Positions 15,180 to 22,222 of a DNA stretch of 36,184 nt are shown in pieces. The translations under genes and the position numbers were made by a program. Within the stretch, counting starts at the first letter, position 1; the number at the start of each line of letters is the position of its first letter. The stretch is taken from the NCBI GenBank assembly GCA_045604285.1, contig JAZUNS010000153.1, forward strand, positions 1-36,184, in the 5' to 3' direction. This stretch comes from SIG636 sp045604285 (GTDB lineage: Bacteria; Bacillota; Clostridia; Oscillospirales; CAG-382). Below the pieces are notes generated by a model, which had not been told where the DNA came from, ran no database searches, and worked only from the letters and a program-made list of their open reading frames with translations.

Positions 15180-15215
15180 AAGGAAGAAACGAATTTTTCG
15201 TTTCTGCCTTCTTTT
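15180..15215. terminator. Bidirectional terminator between leuS and the cyuA-like gene
   Basis: AAGG-A-AGAAACGAA (15180-15193) pairs with TTCGTTTCT-G-CCTT (15197-15210) around TTT, with one A/G mismatch. T-rich tracts flank it on both strands (TTCTTTT on plus, TTTTAAATT on minus). It lies between two converging genes and ends 1-2 bases from the cyuA-like stop codon. Confidence 0.8.
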
Positions 15216-15216
15216 A

Positions 15217-16494
15217 TTATAGCGTTGCTTCGTCTTCAAGGAGGATACGCAATATTTCTTTGTCGGTTTCTCGCATTCCGTCCTTACCTATGGCGCCGAC
15301 GCAGGATATGGTCTGTGCCGTTGTTTCCTGCAGGATGCCCGTATGGGGGATATATGCGGCGTTACGCATTGACATCTCGTGGGCGAGATACGCCGCATCT
15401 ATACTGGTGGATATTTTGGCGGCGCAGGATATCTTTGCACCGTCGCAGATAATTCCGGGTACATTTGCCAAAGTATTCTCTATGGTTTGTTTTATGCGCT
15501 CTATGCTGCCGTCTGTCATGTAGGTGATTGCCGCACCTGCGGCCCAGCCTGCAGAAACCACGCCGCAGAAAGCGGAAAGCTTACCGATATACATCTTTTG
15601 GAAAACCGTAAGCAAATTAGAGAACACCAAGCCACGGTACGTTGCCTCTTCTCCAAGCCCCATGCGCTTTGCGTAAACTATTACGGGGACAGAGGCGGTT
15701 ATGCCCTGATTTCCGCTGCCGGAGTTTACTATTACCGGAAGCTCGCAGCCGCCCATGCGTGCTTCCGAAGCGGATGCCGCCATGCTTTTCATTTCCGTAA
15801 CGGGGCTGTCGGGATAGGTTTCTTTTATAATTCTGCCAATGCCTATACCGTACTTGCCGTCCATGCCTGCGTGGGCAATTTGGATATTGCACTCTATTTG
15901 CGGGTCTATTATGGGCTTTATATCCTCTATCTTAACGGTATCTGCAAAGGCTTTTATATTCTCCAAGCTAAGGGTGGAATAGTCGGCGCCGTCATCCTTA
16001 AGCTGATAATCCTTGTGGATGATGGTTCTGCCGTTTTTAGCCGCACGGACAATGTTTGTGTGGTCGTCGCAGATTTCCACCTCCGCCTCGCCGTTTTTAC
16101 CCTCCATACGGATGATAAAGTGCAAGGGGGCGGGACTATCCAACAGCTTTACCGTGCAGATATTTTCCGCAAGCAAAGCGTTTACTAACATTAAATCCTT
16201 GGCGGTTACCGAGGTAAGCACCTCCATATCCTTGGTGTGGTCGCCGCCGACTGCACCGAGGACGACCGCCTCCTCAATCCCTACCATGCCGCCGGAATGA
16301 GGTATTTTTACACAGCGGACGTTTTTTATTATATTGCCGCTGCAAAGCGCCTTGATTTTTACGGGCAGCTCACCCAAAATACTGCGGCAATAGGCGGCAC
16401 CGAAGGCAAGGGCGATAGGCTCGGTACAGCCCATGGCAGGGACAAGCTCTGCCTTAAGGATCTTAATATATTCGCTGTATATTCTTTTATCCAT
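15217..16494 (-). CDS. cyuA: L-cysteine desulfidase / Fe-S serine dehydratase alpha-like protein (CyuA/UPF0597)
   Basis: A 425-residue protein of the UPF0597 (YhaM/CyuA) family. MGCTEPIALAFGAAYC (Cys23) near the N-terminus, CGVVSAGWAAGAAITYM and CDGAKISCAAKI supply the cysteines expected for a [4Fe-4S] cluster, with GSGNQGITASVPVI in the middle. Characterised members split L-cysteine to pyruvate, ammonia and sulfide; related enzymes deaminate serine. The substrate here is inferred, cysteine being the more likely. It is a single gene, convergent with leuS. A GGAAG ribosome binding site precedes the ATG. A possible -10 (TATACT at 16528-16523, minus) has no good -35. No transporter gene is adjacent. 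Confidence 0.88.
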   Translation of the reverse strand: MDKRIYSEYIKILKAELVPAMGCTEPIALAFGAAYCRSILGELPVKIKALCSGNIIKNVRCVKIPHSGGMVGIEEAVVLGAVGGDHTKDMEVLTSVTAKDLMLVNALLAENICTVKLLDSPAPLHFIIRMEGKNGEAEVEICDDHTNIVRAAKNGRTIIHKDYQLKDDGADYSTLSLENIKAFADTVKIEDIKPIIDPQIECNIQIAHAGMDGKYGIGIGRIIKETYPDSPVTEMKSMAASASEARMGGCELPVIVNSGSGNQGITASVPVIVYAKRMGLGEEATYRGLVFSNLLTVFQKMYIGKLSAFCGVVSAGWAAGAAITYMTDGSIERIKQTIENTLANVPGIICDGAKISCAAKISTSIDAAYLAHEMSMRNAAYIPHTGILQETTAQTISCVGAIGKDGMRETDKEILRILLEDEATL

Positions 16495-16546
16495 TATTGT
16501 TTACTTCCTTTTTAGCAAGCTAAGTATACTAATCTTTAATTAAAGG

Positions 16547-16572
16547 AAAAGTGGGTCATACGACCCACTTTT
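16547..16572 (-). terminator. Intrinsic terminator after the phosphoesterase-dockerin gene
   Basis: AAAAGTGGGTC (16547-16557) pairs exactly with 16562-16572 around ATAC. It begins 5 bp after the stop of the minus-strand gene and, on that strand, ends in TTTTCCTTT. The A/T flanks make it usable in both directions. Confidence 0.85.
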
Positions 16573-16577
16573 TGTGC

Positions 16578-19040
16578 TTAGTTTAAAGGAGCCTTGCCGT
16601 TGCAGTGCAGTTCCATAATCAACAGGTCTGCTGCGCTGACCAAAGCGTCGGCACTGAGATCTGCCGCCTTTTGAGAGATATCGGTCATATTGCTGGTACC
16701 ATTCATAAAGGTTTCTACAACAAGGTAGTCGGTAAGGTCAAGGTTGCCGTCGCCGTTGGTGTCGCCGGAAACGATAAGCACAACGGAGTTGAGCACCTCG
16801 CCCGCCTTGTTGTACTGAACTACGGTAAAGCCGGTGCCTACGTAGTCTGCATCCTCAACTGCGGTGCCTGCGGCGTTAAGCAAGGAAACGTCACACTTAA
16901 ACTGACCCTTGATAGTCTCGGCATTAAGGCCCAATCCCTTAGAGCAAACGTAGGTATCGTCCAAGGTGTAGACAGAATCGTCAATAAGCTCGAAAGGCTT
17001 GGTGGTTTCGGGAAGGACGGTGTTACCCCAAACCTCGATCTCACCAATTGCCATACGGGTGTAGGAGCCGTCATCATCGCCCAAAGTGAGCTTAATATAG
17101 CTTGCGTCCACAATATCGTTAAAGGTCAAGGTCAACAGATAGTTGTCACCGGTATAAGCGGTAGACCTTGAAGTATAAGCAGCGGTGCCGCGATAGTTGG
17201 AGCCGTCGGTGCTTACGGCAACGGAGTTAATGGGCACGTAGCCGTAGTTGCCGTTTACACGGTACAGAAGCGTAAGCTTGTTGAGATACGCTTTTTCTGA
17301 AAGCTTAAGATAAATAACGGGGGTGCCGTTGGCAGAATAATTTGAAGTAAAGTATGCTGCCCAGTTAGCTTCAGAGGAACCGGGGTTTGCATTTGTGGGA
17401 TAAACGCCATCGTTAAGCTTACCCGTCATGTAAGAGCCGCCCTGGCTGGAGTTATCGCCGTAATAGGCGTAGCTGTAGTATGCAGAACCGCCGGGATAGT
17501 TGCCGCCGTAGTACATATACTGACCGCCGTTGGCAGCGGAAAGGAAGTTCTTTGCAGCGGTGGGAAGTACGCTTTCCTCATCATCGTTGCCGCCGGAAGA
17601 ACCGGTGTAGCCGTGGTCGGAGGGATAAACGTAGGAGGTATCGCCGTAATAGAAATAGCTGTGGCCGGATACCGAGCCTTCCTTAAACGAAGGATGAGAA
17701 GCGCTGGAGCTGTTTTCGTAATAAATAAACTCGGTAGTAAGCTTATCCTCACCAACGTGAACGATTATAGAGGTAATATCCTTGGTAGAGGAGGAATGCT
17801 CGTATCTGTAATAATGGGAAGCCACAATGCTGGACCAAGAAGAGGTAGGCGGAGAATCATCGGTATCAGCAGAGCCGCGCTCGCCGTCGGAAGAGTCGGC
17901 CGCAATGTAAACGGTTGCATCGGGGTTAGTGGCACTGTAGCCGGAAAGGGTGCTGCCGTTATAAATGGGCGTACTGCGCATATAAACGTGGTGGTCACCT
18001 GCAAGCACAAGGTCAATGTGGTTGCGGTCACAAAAATCTGCCCAATAGTTCCAGAAATAGCTGTAGGTTTTACCCGTGTATTTGTTGGTAGCGGGACGGT
18101 GGTTTACCAATACGGAGTACTTATATTTGCCTGCGTTGGCTTGAACAACGCTGTCTGCCCATGCCTCTGCAGTAGAAGAAGTATCCAGATAATTGATGTA
18201 AATGAACAAAACGTTGTTGTATATGTAGTAGTAGCAGGTGCCGATCTCGTCACCGTAGCCGTTACGGGGGTTATTGAACACGATGCTGTTATACTCACTG
18301 CTGGATTTGGAGTTTCTGTCCATATCGTCGTGGTTGCCTATACAGTTTGCAAAGGAATAATTTTGTATATAGGGCTGATTAAAAACGTTTTGCCACTGAC
18401 CGTAGTCAACGCCCCAGGCAACGATATCGCCCACGGAAACGATATGCTCAACCTCGGGCCAATTAAGCTGACCTGCAAGAGAGATACCTGCGTTTATAGC
18501 CTTGGTAGCCTGAGTTGCACGGTATACGGCGTAGTTTTTATAATACTCGTGAAAGTCACCGGTTACAAGGAATGACCATTCACCGCCGTTGGCAGCGGTC
18601 TTGAAATAATAGGTTGCGCTGTATGCAGAGCCGTCATAAATACGGTACATATACTTGGTATCGGGGGTAAGAGAAGAAAGAGTTACGTTGTAATCAAGGA
18701 AAGTAGGGGTTTGATAATAGTTATCACCATTATCTTTCTTGGCGTACTTATCATAAAAGGGGTTGGTGCTTGTGCTGGCACCGTAGGTAGTATAAGTACC
18801 GCTTTGGGTCTTTGCGTTTGCCCAAGAGGAATCAGTTACCGTGGTGTACTGCACATAGCAGCTTGTGTAGCCCAAAGGTGTATGAAAATTTATATTCATA
18901 GCAGTGCTACAGTTTTCTGCAGGATTAGTTACTATCATTTTAATATTGGTCGATGCCGCGGAAACAGGTGCCGTAACCGAAGGTACCGCCAAGGCAAGAC
19001 ACATAATAAAAGCAAGTAACAAACTAAGGGATTTTTTCAT
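16578..19040 (-). CDS. Secreted purple-acid-phosphatase-like metallophosphoesterase with discoidin-like and dockerin domains
   Basis: An 820-residue exported protein. Residues 1-29 are a signal peptide (ALAVPSVTAPVSA). About 32-148 form a fibronectin-like domain as in purple acid phosphatases. About 155-470 are a calcineurin-type phosphoesterase with metal motifs TGDFHEY (161-166), GDIV (204-207), GNHDD (235-239), NHRP (313-316) and GDHHVY (348-353). About 515-690 resemble an F5/8 discoidin sugar-binding domain ending IGEIEVWG. The end (759-820) is a type I dockerin: a first Ca loop GDTNGDGNLDLTD is canonical, the second (ADLSADALVSAAD) is more diverged. A consensus promoter and TAGGAGG precede it. 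It may release phosphate from substrates while tethered to a cohesin; no cohesin is in this window. Confidence 0.88.
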   Translation of the reverse strand: MKKSLSLLLAFIMCLALAVPSVTAPVSAASTNIKMIVTNPAENCSTAMNINFHTPLGYTSCYVQYTTVTDSSWANAKTQSGTYTTYGASTSTNPFYDKYAKKDNGDNYYQTPTFLDYNVTLSSLTPDTKYMYRIYDGSAYSATYYFKTAANGGEWSFLVTGDFHEYYKNYAVYRATQATKAINAGISLAGQLNWPEVEHIVSVGDIVAWGVDYGQWQNVFNQPYIQNYSFANCIGNHDDMDRNSKSSSEYNSIVFNNPRNGYGDEIGTCYYYIYNNVLFIYINYLDTSSTAEAWADSVVQANAGKYKYSVLVNHRPATNKYTGKTYSYFWNYWADFCDRNHIDLVLAGDHHVYMRSTPIYNGSTLSGYSATNPDATVYIAADSSDGERGSADTDDSPPTSSWSSIVASHYYRYEHSSSTKDITSIIVHVGEDKLTTEFIYYENSSSASHPSFKEGSVSGHSYFYYGDTSYVYPSDHGYTGSSGGNDDEESVLPTAAKNFLSAANGGQYMYYGGNYPGGSAYYSYAYYGDNSSQGGSYMTGKLNDGVYPTNANPGSSEANWAAYFTSNYSANGTPVIYLKLSEKAYLNKLTLLYRVNGNYGYVPINSVAVSTDGSNYRGTAAYTSRSTAYTGDNYLLTLTFNDIVDASYIKLTLGDDDGSYTRMAIGEIEVWGNTVLPETTKPFELIDDSVYTLDDTYVCSKGLGLNAETIKGQFKCDVSLLNAAGTAVEDADYVGTGFTVVQYNKAGEVLNSVVLIVSGDTNGDGNLDLTDYLVVETFMNGTSNMTDISQKAADLSADALVSAADLLIMELHCNGKAPLN

Positions 19041-19084
19041 AATATGCCTCCTAACTTCGCAATTTTTTCAAGAAGTAACAACTT

Positions 19085-19114
19085 ATTATATTGCATTTTT
19101 ATGCACATTGTCAA
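19085..19114 (-). promoter_or_regulatory. Promoter of the phosphoesterase-dockerin gene with an inverted repeat in the spacer
   Basis: On the minus strand TTGACA (19114-19109), an 18-base spacer and TATAAT (19090-19085). Inside the spacer lies TGCAT-TTTT-ATGCA (19092-19105), a 5-bp inverted repeat that could be an operator. The leader to the ATG at 19040 is about 38 bases. Confidence 0.85.
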
Positions 19115-19165
19115 TAGTTTTTTGCGTTCGTTTTTAACATTTGTGCAAATTAGAAAAAAACGGTA

Positions 19166-19194
19166 TTGCTTTATTGGGCAATATGTTATATAAT
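19166..19194 (+). promoter_or_regulatory. Promoter of the Dabb/C39 gene pair
   Basis: TTGCTT (19166-19171), a 17-base spacer and TATAAT (19189-19194), about 25 bases before the AGGAGG ribosome binding site. The -10 is perfect and the -35 is weak. It diverges from the phosphoesterase promoter 52 bp away. Confidence 0.7.
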
Positions 19195-19223
19195 CAAGAT
19201 GAAAATAAAGGAGGTAATACTTT

Positions 19224-19529
19224 ATGTTAAGACACGTTGTTATGTTTAAATTTTTACCCGAGGCAGACGGCTATACCGCCCGTGAGAACGCCGCACGCAC
19301 CGCAGATATGCTTAAGGCTTTGCAGGGCGTTGTTCCCACCCTTAAGGCGTCTGAGGTTTATTTGGGCGCAGAATATGCCGATAAAACCAACTATGACCTT
19401 ATACTTATATCCGATTTTGAAAGCTTTGAAGACCTGCAGGAATATATCGTTCATCCCCGCCACAAGGCAGTAGGTGAATTTATGCGTCCTTTGAGAGAGA
19501 GCCGCACCTGCGTAGATTTTGAAATATGA
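19224..19529 (+). CDS. Dabb family (stress-responsive alpha/beta barrel) protein
   Basis: A 101-residue protein. MLRHVVMFKFLP at the start, YDLILISDFESFEDLQEYIVHPRHKAV in the second half and VDFEI at the end are the classic pattern of Dabb (ferredoxin-like dimeric barrel) proteins. Members have varied or unknown roles; no catalytic claim can be made. AGGAGG lies 9 bases before the ATG. It overlaps the next gene by 4 bases (ATGA), so the two are coupled even though the neighbour is an exported lipoprotein. Confidence 0.9.
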   Translation: MLRHVVMFKFLPEADGYTARENAARTADMLKALQGVVPTLKASEVYLGAEYADKTNYDLILISDFESFEDLQEYIVHPRHKAVGEFMRPLRESRTCVDFEI

Positions 19530-20671
19530 AGAAAATAGCGGCACTGTTTTTAATGCTTGGGCTTACGGCATCGCTTTTTTCTGCCTGCAAAAAGGATGAC
19601 GGTACGGCAAGCAGCGAGGAAAGCAGCGAGACCGTCCTTGAAAGCAGCCTTAGCGCAGAGGAAAGCAGCGAAGATGCAAAGGAGGAAAGTAATTTGCATT
19701 ATCATACAAAAACCTACCTGCTTAATGATACGGCAGGCGAAATGGAAAACACCCGCATAGCGGGCGACGCACTTTGCCTTGACGAGGGTGCTGAAAACGG
19801 CAGCTACGTTACTGCCCTGAACGTAGGCACCTTTGATACGATACTTGCTTCCTGGAATGCCGAGACCGAAAACGGCACCGTGGAAATGTCCGTTTCCTAC
19901 GAGACTACCGAGGGCGAATGGTCTGCATTTTTAAGCTGGGGCAAGTGGTCCTCTAAAAGAGGCGTTTCTGCAAGTACCTCACCTTCCGATAAATATGCAT
20001 CCGTAGGTATTGATATTTTTACCGTTAATAAGGGCTATACCGCCAGCGGCAACATAAAGGTTAAGCTTGAGCTTACCCGCAACGGGAAATTAAGCCCCAA
20101 GGTATACAATTTTTCCATAACCACCCCTCAGATGGAAAAGCAGCAAACCGTTGATGCCGCCGCACTGCCTGCAGAGTTTCAAAACGACGTGCCCATGCGC
20201 TCTCAGTTAGCGCCGGAAAACGGTGCAGACGGCAACAGAATATGCAGTCCCACCACGGTGGCAATGGCGCTTGAGTTTATGGGCACCAAAAAGTCTACCA
20301 TGACCGCTGCCAAGGACATTTACGATAACGGCTGGAAAGCCTACGGTAACTGGTCCTTTGCAGTTGCCTACGCAGGTGAGCAGGGCTACACCGCCTATAT
20401 GGATCTGTATGACAGAGATATGATGAAATACGCTTTGTCCCGGGGCTACGTAATAGGCTGTTCCACCTACCTTACCTCCAGCGGACATCTGGTACTGCTG
20501 TCGGGCTACACGGTTATTGACGGCGTAGAATACTACGTGGCAAACGACCCCAACGTTAACGCCAACGACGTTAAGCGCACCAATTATACCTGCGAGTATT
20601 TTGAAGAGCGCTGGCTTAGAGACAGCATGAACGGCTACGGTGTGGTTTACGTATTTGCCGACAAGAGATAA
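19526..20671 (+). CDS. C39-like cysteine peptidase lipoprotein
   Basis: A 381-residue exported protein. The signal peptide ends in a lipobox, LFSAC, with Cys21 as the lipidation site. A Ser/Glu-rich linker (about 28-56) follows, then a beta-rich region (about 60-200). The C-terminal half is a C39_2 peptidase-like domain: predicted nucleophile Cys240 in ICSPTTVAMALE, His321 in SGHLVLLSGYT and Asn340-Asp341 in YVANDPN. Such domains cleave peptides outside the cell, but natural substrates are usually unknown. It starts within the Dabb stop codon. A series of hairpins follows the stop. Confidence 0.87.
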   Translation: MKKIAALFLMLGLTASLFSACKKDDGTASSEESSETVLESSLSAEESSEDAKEESNLHYHTKTYLLNDTAGEMENTRIAGDALCLDEGAENGSYVTALNVGTFDTILASWNAETENGTVEMSVSYETTEGEWSAFLSWGKWSSKRGVSASTSPSDKYASVGIDIFTVNKGYTASGNIKVKLELTRNGKLSPKVYNFSITTPQMEKQQTVDAAALPAEFQNDVPMRSQLAPENGADGNRICSPTTVAMALEFMGTKKSTMTAAKDIYDNGWKAYGNWSFAVAYAGEQGYTAYMDLYDRDMMKYALSRGYVIGCSTYLTSSGHLVLLSGYTVIDGVEYYVANDPNVNANDVKRTNYTCEYFEERWLRDSMNGYGVVYVFADKR

Positions 20672-20693
20672 CGTAAATACTTAATAATAAAAT

Positions 20694-20719
20694 GCACCTC
20701 GATTTCATCGAGGTGCTTT
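20694..20719 (+). terminator. First terminator after the C39-like gene
   Basis: GCACCTCGAT (20694-20703) pairs exactly with 20707-20716 around TTC, followed by TTTC. It lies 23 bp after the stop. The T tract is short. Confidence 0.75.
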
Positions 20720-20780
20720 CAGACCGCTGACAAAGGCACAGAACACGAAAAATATAAAAAATCAATTCCAAAAAAAGATG

Positions 20781-20807
20781 AAAAGTCGGGAAAGCTTCCC
20801 GACTTTT
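20781..20807. repeat. Perfect 12-bp hairpin, terminator-like
   Basis: AAAAGTCGGGAA (20781-20792) pairs with TTCCCGACTTTT (20796-20807) around AGC. A tracts on one side and T tracts on the other would let it stop transcription in both directions. Confidence 0.75.
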
Positions 20808-20871
20808 CTGCAATTTATCGTAATTTTTCGTTCAAAACGAACCTCGGCTCACAGTACTTTTGTACAGTTCT

Positions 20872-20912
20872 CGGGGTCCCCACAAAAACAAAGTTTTTGT
20901 GGGGTGTTTTTT
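20872..20912 (+). terminator. CGGGGTCCCC-type hairpin terminator (third copy of the dispersed repeat)
   Basis: CGGGGTCCCC (20872-20881) leads into CCCCACAAAAAC (20878-20889), paired exactly with 20893-20904 around AAA, then TGTTTTTT. It shares the frame CGGGGTCCCC, stem, GGGGTGT with the two units at 14951-15038 (opposite orientation), though the variable stem bases differ fully. AACGAACC (20836-20843) and GGTTCGTT (20919-20926) form an outer inverted repeat around it. Confidence 0.85.
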
Positions 20913-20955
20913 CGCCTCGGTTCGTTTCGTCTGCACTCTTTCTCAGCACTCTGCC

Positions 20956-20984
20956 AAGCTGATGACAGGGTTTGTCATCAGCTT
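20956..20984. repeat. Perfect 12-bp inverted repeat
   Basis: AAGCTGATGACA (20956-20967) pairs exactly with 20973-20984 around GGGTT. No T tract follows. It immediately precedes the convergent terminator. Confidence 0.7.
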
Positions 20985-20986
20985 GT

Positions 20987-21016
20987 AAAAAACCCGCAAT
21001 TCTTTGCGGGTTTTTT
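20987..21016. terminator. Bidirectional terminator at the end of the metallophosphatase gene
   Basis: AAAAAACCCGCAA (20987-20999) pairs exactly with 21004-21016 around TTCT. Six A/T pairs at the base give a U tract on either strand. The stem overlaps the first two bases of the minus-strand stop codon (21015-21017). Confidence 0.88.
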
Positions 21017-21698
21017 ACTGTATATAAAATTCTTCAAAAGTATCAAGACAAATACATCCCAGCGGCCCGCCGAAAACGGCACCGCAGTCCAGAGCGATAT
21101 GGTTGTTTTTAACAAATATTCTGTCTCGATAACTTTTATCAATAAGGCGGGTAGGGGTATGCCCCGTTACAATTATTCTGTCGGAAAAATAGGTTTTGTC
21201 ATACTCCGGCTCACCAACTATAAATTCGTGCCATATAAGCTGATTAAAATTTTGCATTCGCTCTTTATCGGGGACGGTATGCGCCATAAAAAACAGATTA
21301 TCGTTAATCGTCAGCTCCTCATAAATGGAAAAGCTGCCCAGATAGCTTAAAATAAAGCTCTGTTTTTCCCGTGGCAGCCGACGAAACCCGTTAAGCGTGG
21401 TCATGCCGCCGTCCGAAATCCACATGTTTAAAAGCTCAGCTTGCTTTTTCGGGATTTCGCCTCCACTGTAATTGCACATTTCTTTAAGCAATCTGTGGGC
21501 AAGATAGTCGTGGTTGCCTTTTAAGGGAACCACGTTCTTTCTTTTTGCGGCATCTGTCAAAATTTCAATGCCTTTTTCGCCGCGGTCAACAATATCGCCC
21601 AGTATATAAAGCGTATCGTCGTCTGTAAAAGCTATTCGCTCCAATAGCTTAATGTATTTGTCGTAGCAGCCGTGTATATCACTTACAGCGTAATGCAT
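21015..21698 (-). CDS. Calcineurin-like metallophosphatase (ApaH/PrpE-type)
   Basis: A 227-residue cytosolic protein of the bacterial Ser/Thr phosphatase or diadenosine polyphosphatase type. The metal-binding blocks are SDIHGCYD (6-13), GDIVDRG (34-40), GNHDYLAHRL (61-70), a His in FMAHTVPDKER, and GHTPT (about 173-177). The final ALDCGAVFGGPLGCICLD is typical of this class. Whether it hydrolyses phosphoproteins, Ap4A or nucleotides cannot be decided from sequence. GGAGG lies 10 bases before the ATG. It is transcribed away from the gltX train; a terminator separates it from the small gene upstream, so either readthrough or a weak unseen promoter serves it. Confidence 0.9.
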   Translation of the reverse strand: MHYAVSDIHGCYDKYIKLLERIAFTDDDTLYILGDIVDRGEKGIEILTDAAKRKNVVPLKGNHDYLAHRLLKEMCNYSGGEIPKKQAELLNMWISDGGMTTLNGFRRLPREKQSFILSYLGSFSIYEELTINDNLFFMAHTVPDKERMQNFNQLIWHEFIVGEPEYDKTYFSDRIIVTGHTPTRLIDKSYRDRIFVKNNHIALDCGAVFGGPLGCICLDTFEEFYIQ

Positions 21699-21723
21699 TT
21701 ATATATCAACCTCCGAAAGGTAC

Positions 21724-21758
21724 AAAAAGGCCTGCAAGTTTTACTGTAAACTGCAGGC
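21724..21758 (-). terminator. Terminator of the 56-aa small gene
   Basis: On the minus strand GCCTGCAGTTT pairs with AAACTTGCAGGC (one bulged base) around ACAGTA, followed by CTTTTTG. It lies about 45 bp after the small gene's stop and before the metallophosphatase ribosome binding site. Confidence 0.75.
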
Positions 21759-21801
21759 ATATAAGCAAATAAATTAAAATTGGCTAAGCAGGTAAAATCC
21801 T

Positions 21802-21972
21802 TTACCAATCGCCCCACCAAGCATCACTTTCGTCGGGAGCTTCAATAGCGCTGTTGTCGCTTTCGTTAGGAGCACAGCTACTGTTTACGTCGCTGATAGT
21901 GGCGATGTCGCCGTCAAACAGAAAAAGCTTAAGGGTGAACTCAGGCTGTTCATAATCCAGCTTATTTTCCAT
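21802..21972 (-). CDS. 56-residue acidic small protein of unknown function
   Basis: A 56-codon frame starts with ATG at 21972 and ends with TAA. The protein begins MENKLDYEQPEFTLKLFLFDG, passes through DIATISDVNSSC and ends AWWGDW. It is strongly acidic (16 Asp/Glu and 2 Lys), has one cysteine (Cys33), no signal peptide and no membrane helix. GGAGGGGAG lies 11 bases upstream. A consensus promoter (22062-22034) and a terminator (21758-21724) make it a complete transcription unit. The layout, an ordered amphipathic N-terminal half, a TxSD step and a variable acidic tail with aromatic end, resembles a leader-plus-core precursor peptide, but no modification or export gene is adjacent. I do not recognise the family. 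Confidence 0.75.
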   Translation of the reverse strand: MENKLDYEQPEFTLKLFLFDGDIATISDVNSSCAPNESDNSAIEAPDESDAWWGDW

Positions 21973-22033
21973 GACCTACACAACTCCCCTCCATCTAAAA
22001 TTAGCTAAATACTAACTCCATTTTCTGTGAAGA

Positions 22034-22062
22034 AGTATATCACACAAGATAGAAGTTGTCAA
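22034..22062 (-). promoter_or_regulatory. Consensus promoter of the 56-aa small gene
   Basis: On the minus strand TTGACA (22062-22057), a 17-base spacer and TATACT (22039-22034). This is among the strongest promoter matches in the window. The transcript would start near 22027 with a leader of about 55 bases. Confidence 0.85.
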
Positions 22063-22092
22063 TAGCTTTTTTAAATATTTTTGTTTAAATAT

Positions 22093-22110
22093 CAAAATAA
22101 AATTATTTTG
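22093..22110. repeat. AT-rich palindrome between divergent promoters
   Basis: CAAAATAA-AA-TTATTTTG, an 8-bp perfect inverted repeat with a 2-base centre, halfway between the small-gene promoter and the gltX promoter. The rest of the 250-bp gap (21973-22222) is AT-rich with no T-box, tRNA or further gene. It could be an operator, but low complexity makes chance possible. Confidence 0.45.
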
Positions 22111-22162
22111 TGCCTTTTTTTGCTTTGCTTTAAAAATATGCAGTAAAAATACAATATTTCTA

Positions 22163-22191
22163 TTGAAAAAGGTGAAGAAAAATGGTATCAT
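22163..22191 (+). promoter_or_regulatory. Promoter of the gltX-led gene train
   Basis: TTGAAA (22163-22168), a 17-base spacer and TATCAT (22186-22191), about 20 bases before the GGAGG ribosome binding site of gltX. The leader is too short for a T-box. Confidence 0.7.
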
Positions 22192-22222
22192 ATATTATTA
22201 TTAGGCTAAATATGGAGGTCTT

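Noticed and set aside
17613..18575. A 320-codon plus-strand frame opposite the phosphoesterase
   Set aside because: The minus-strand gene has intact metal motifs and a promoter; the plus frame is a low-complexity shadow rich in Val/Gly.
20778..21350. A 190-codon plus-strand frame over the hairpin gap and metallophosphatase
   Set aside because: It reads through several terminators and an antisense gene, with no ribosome binding site.
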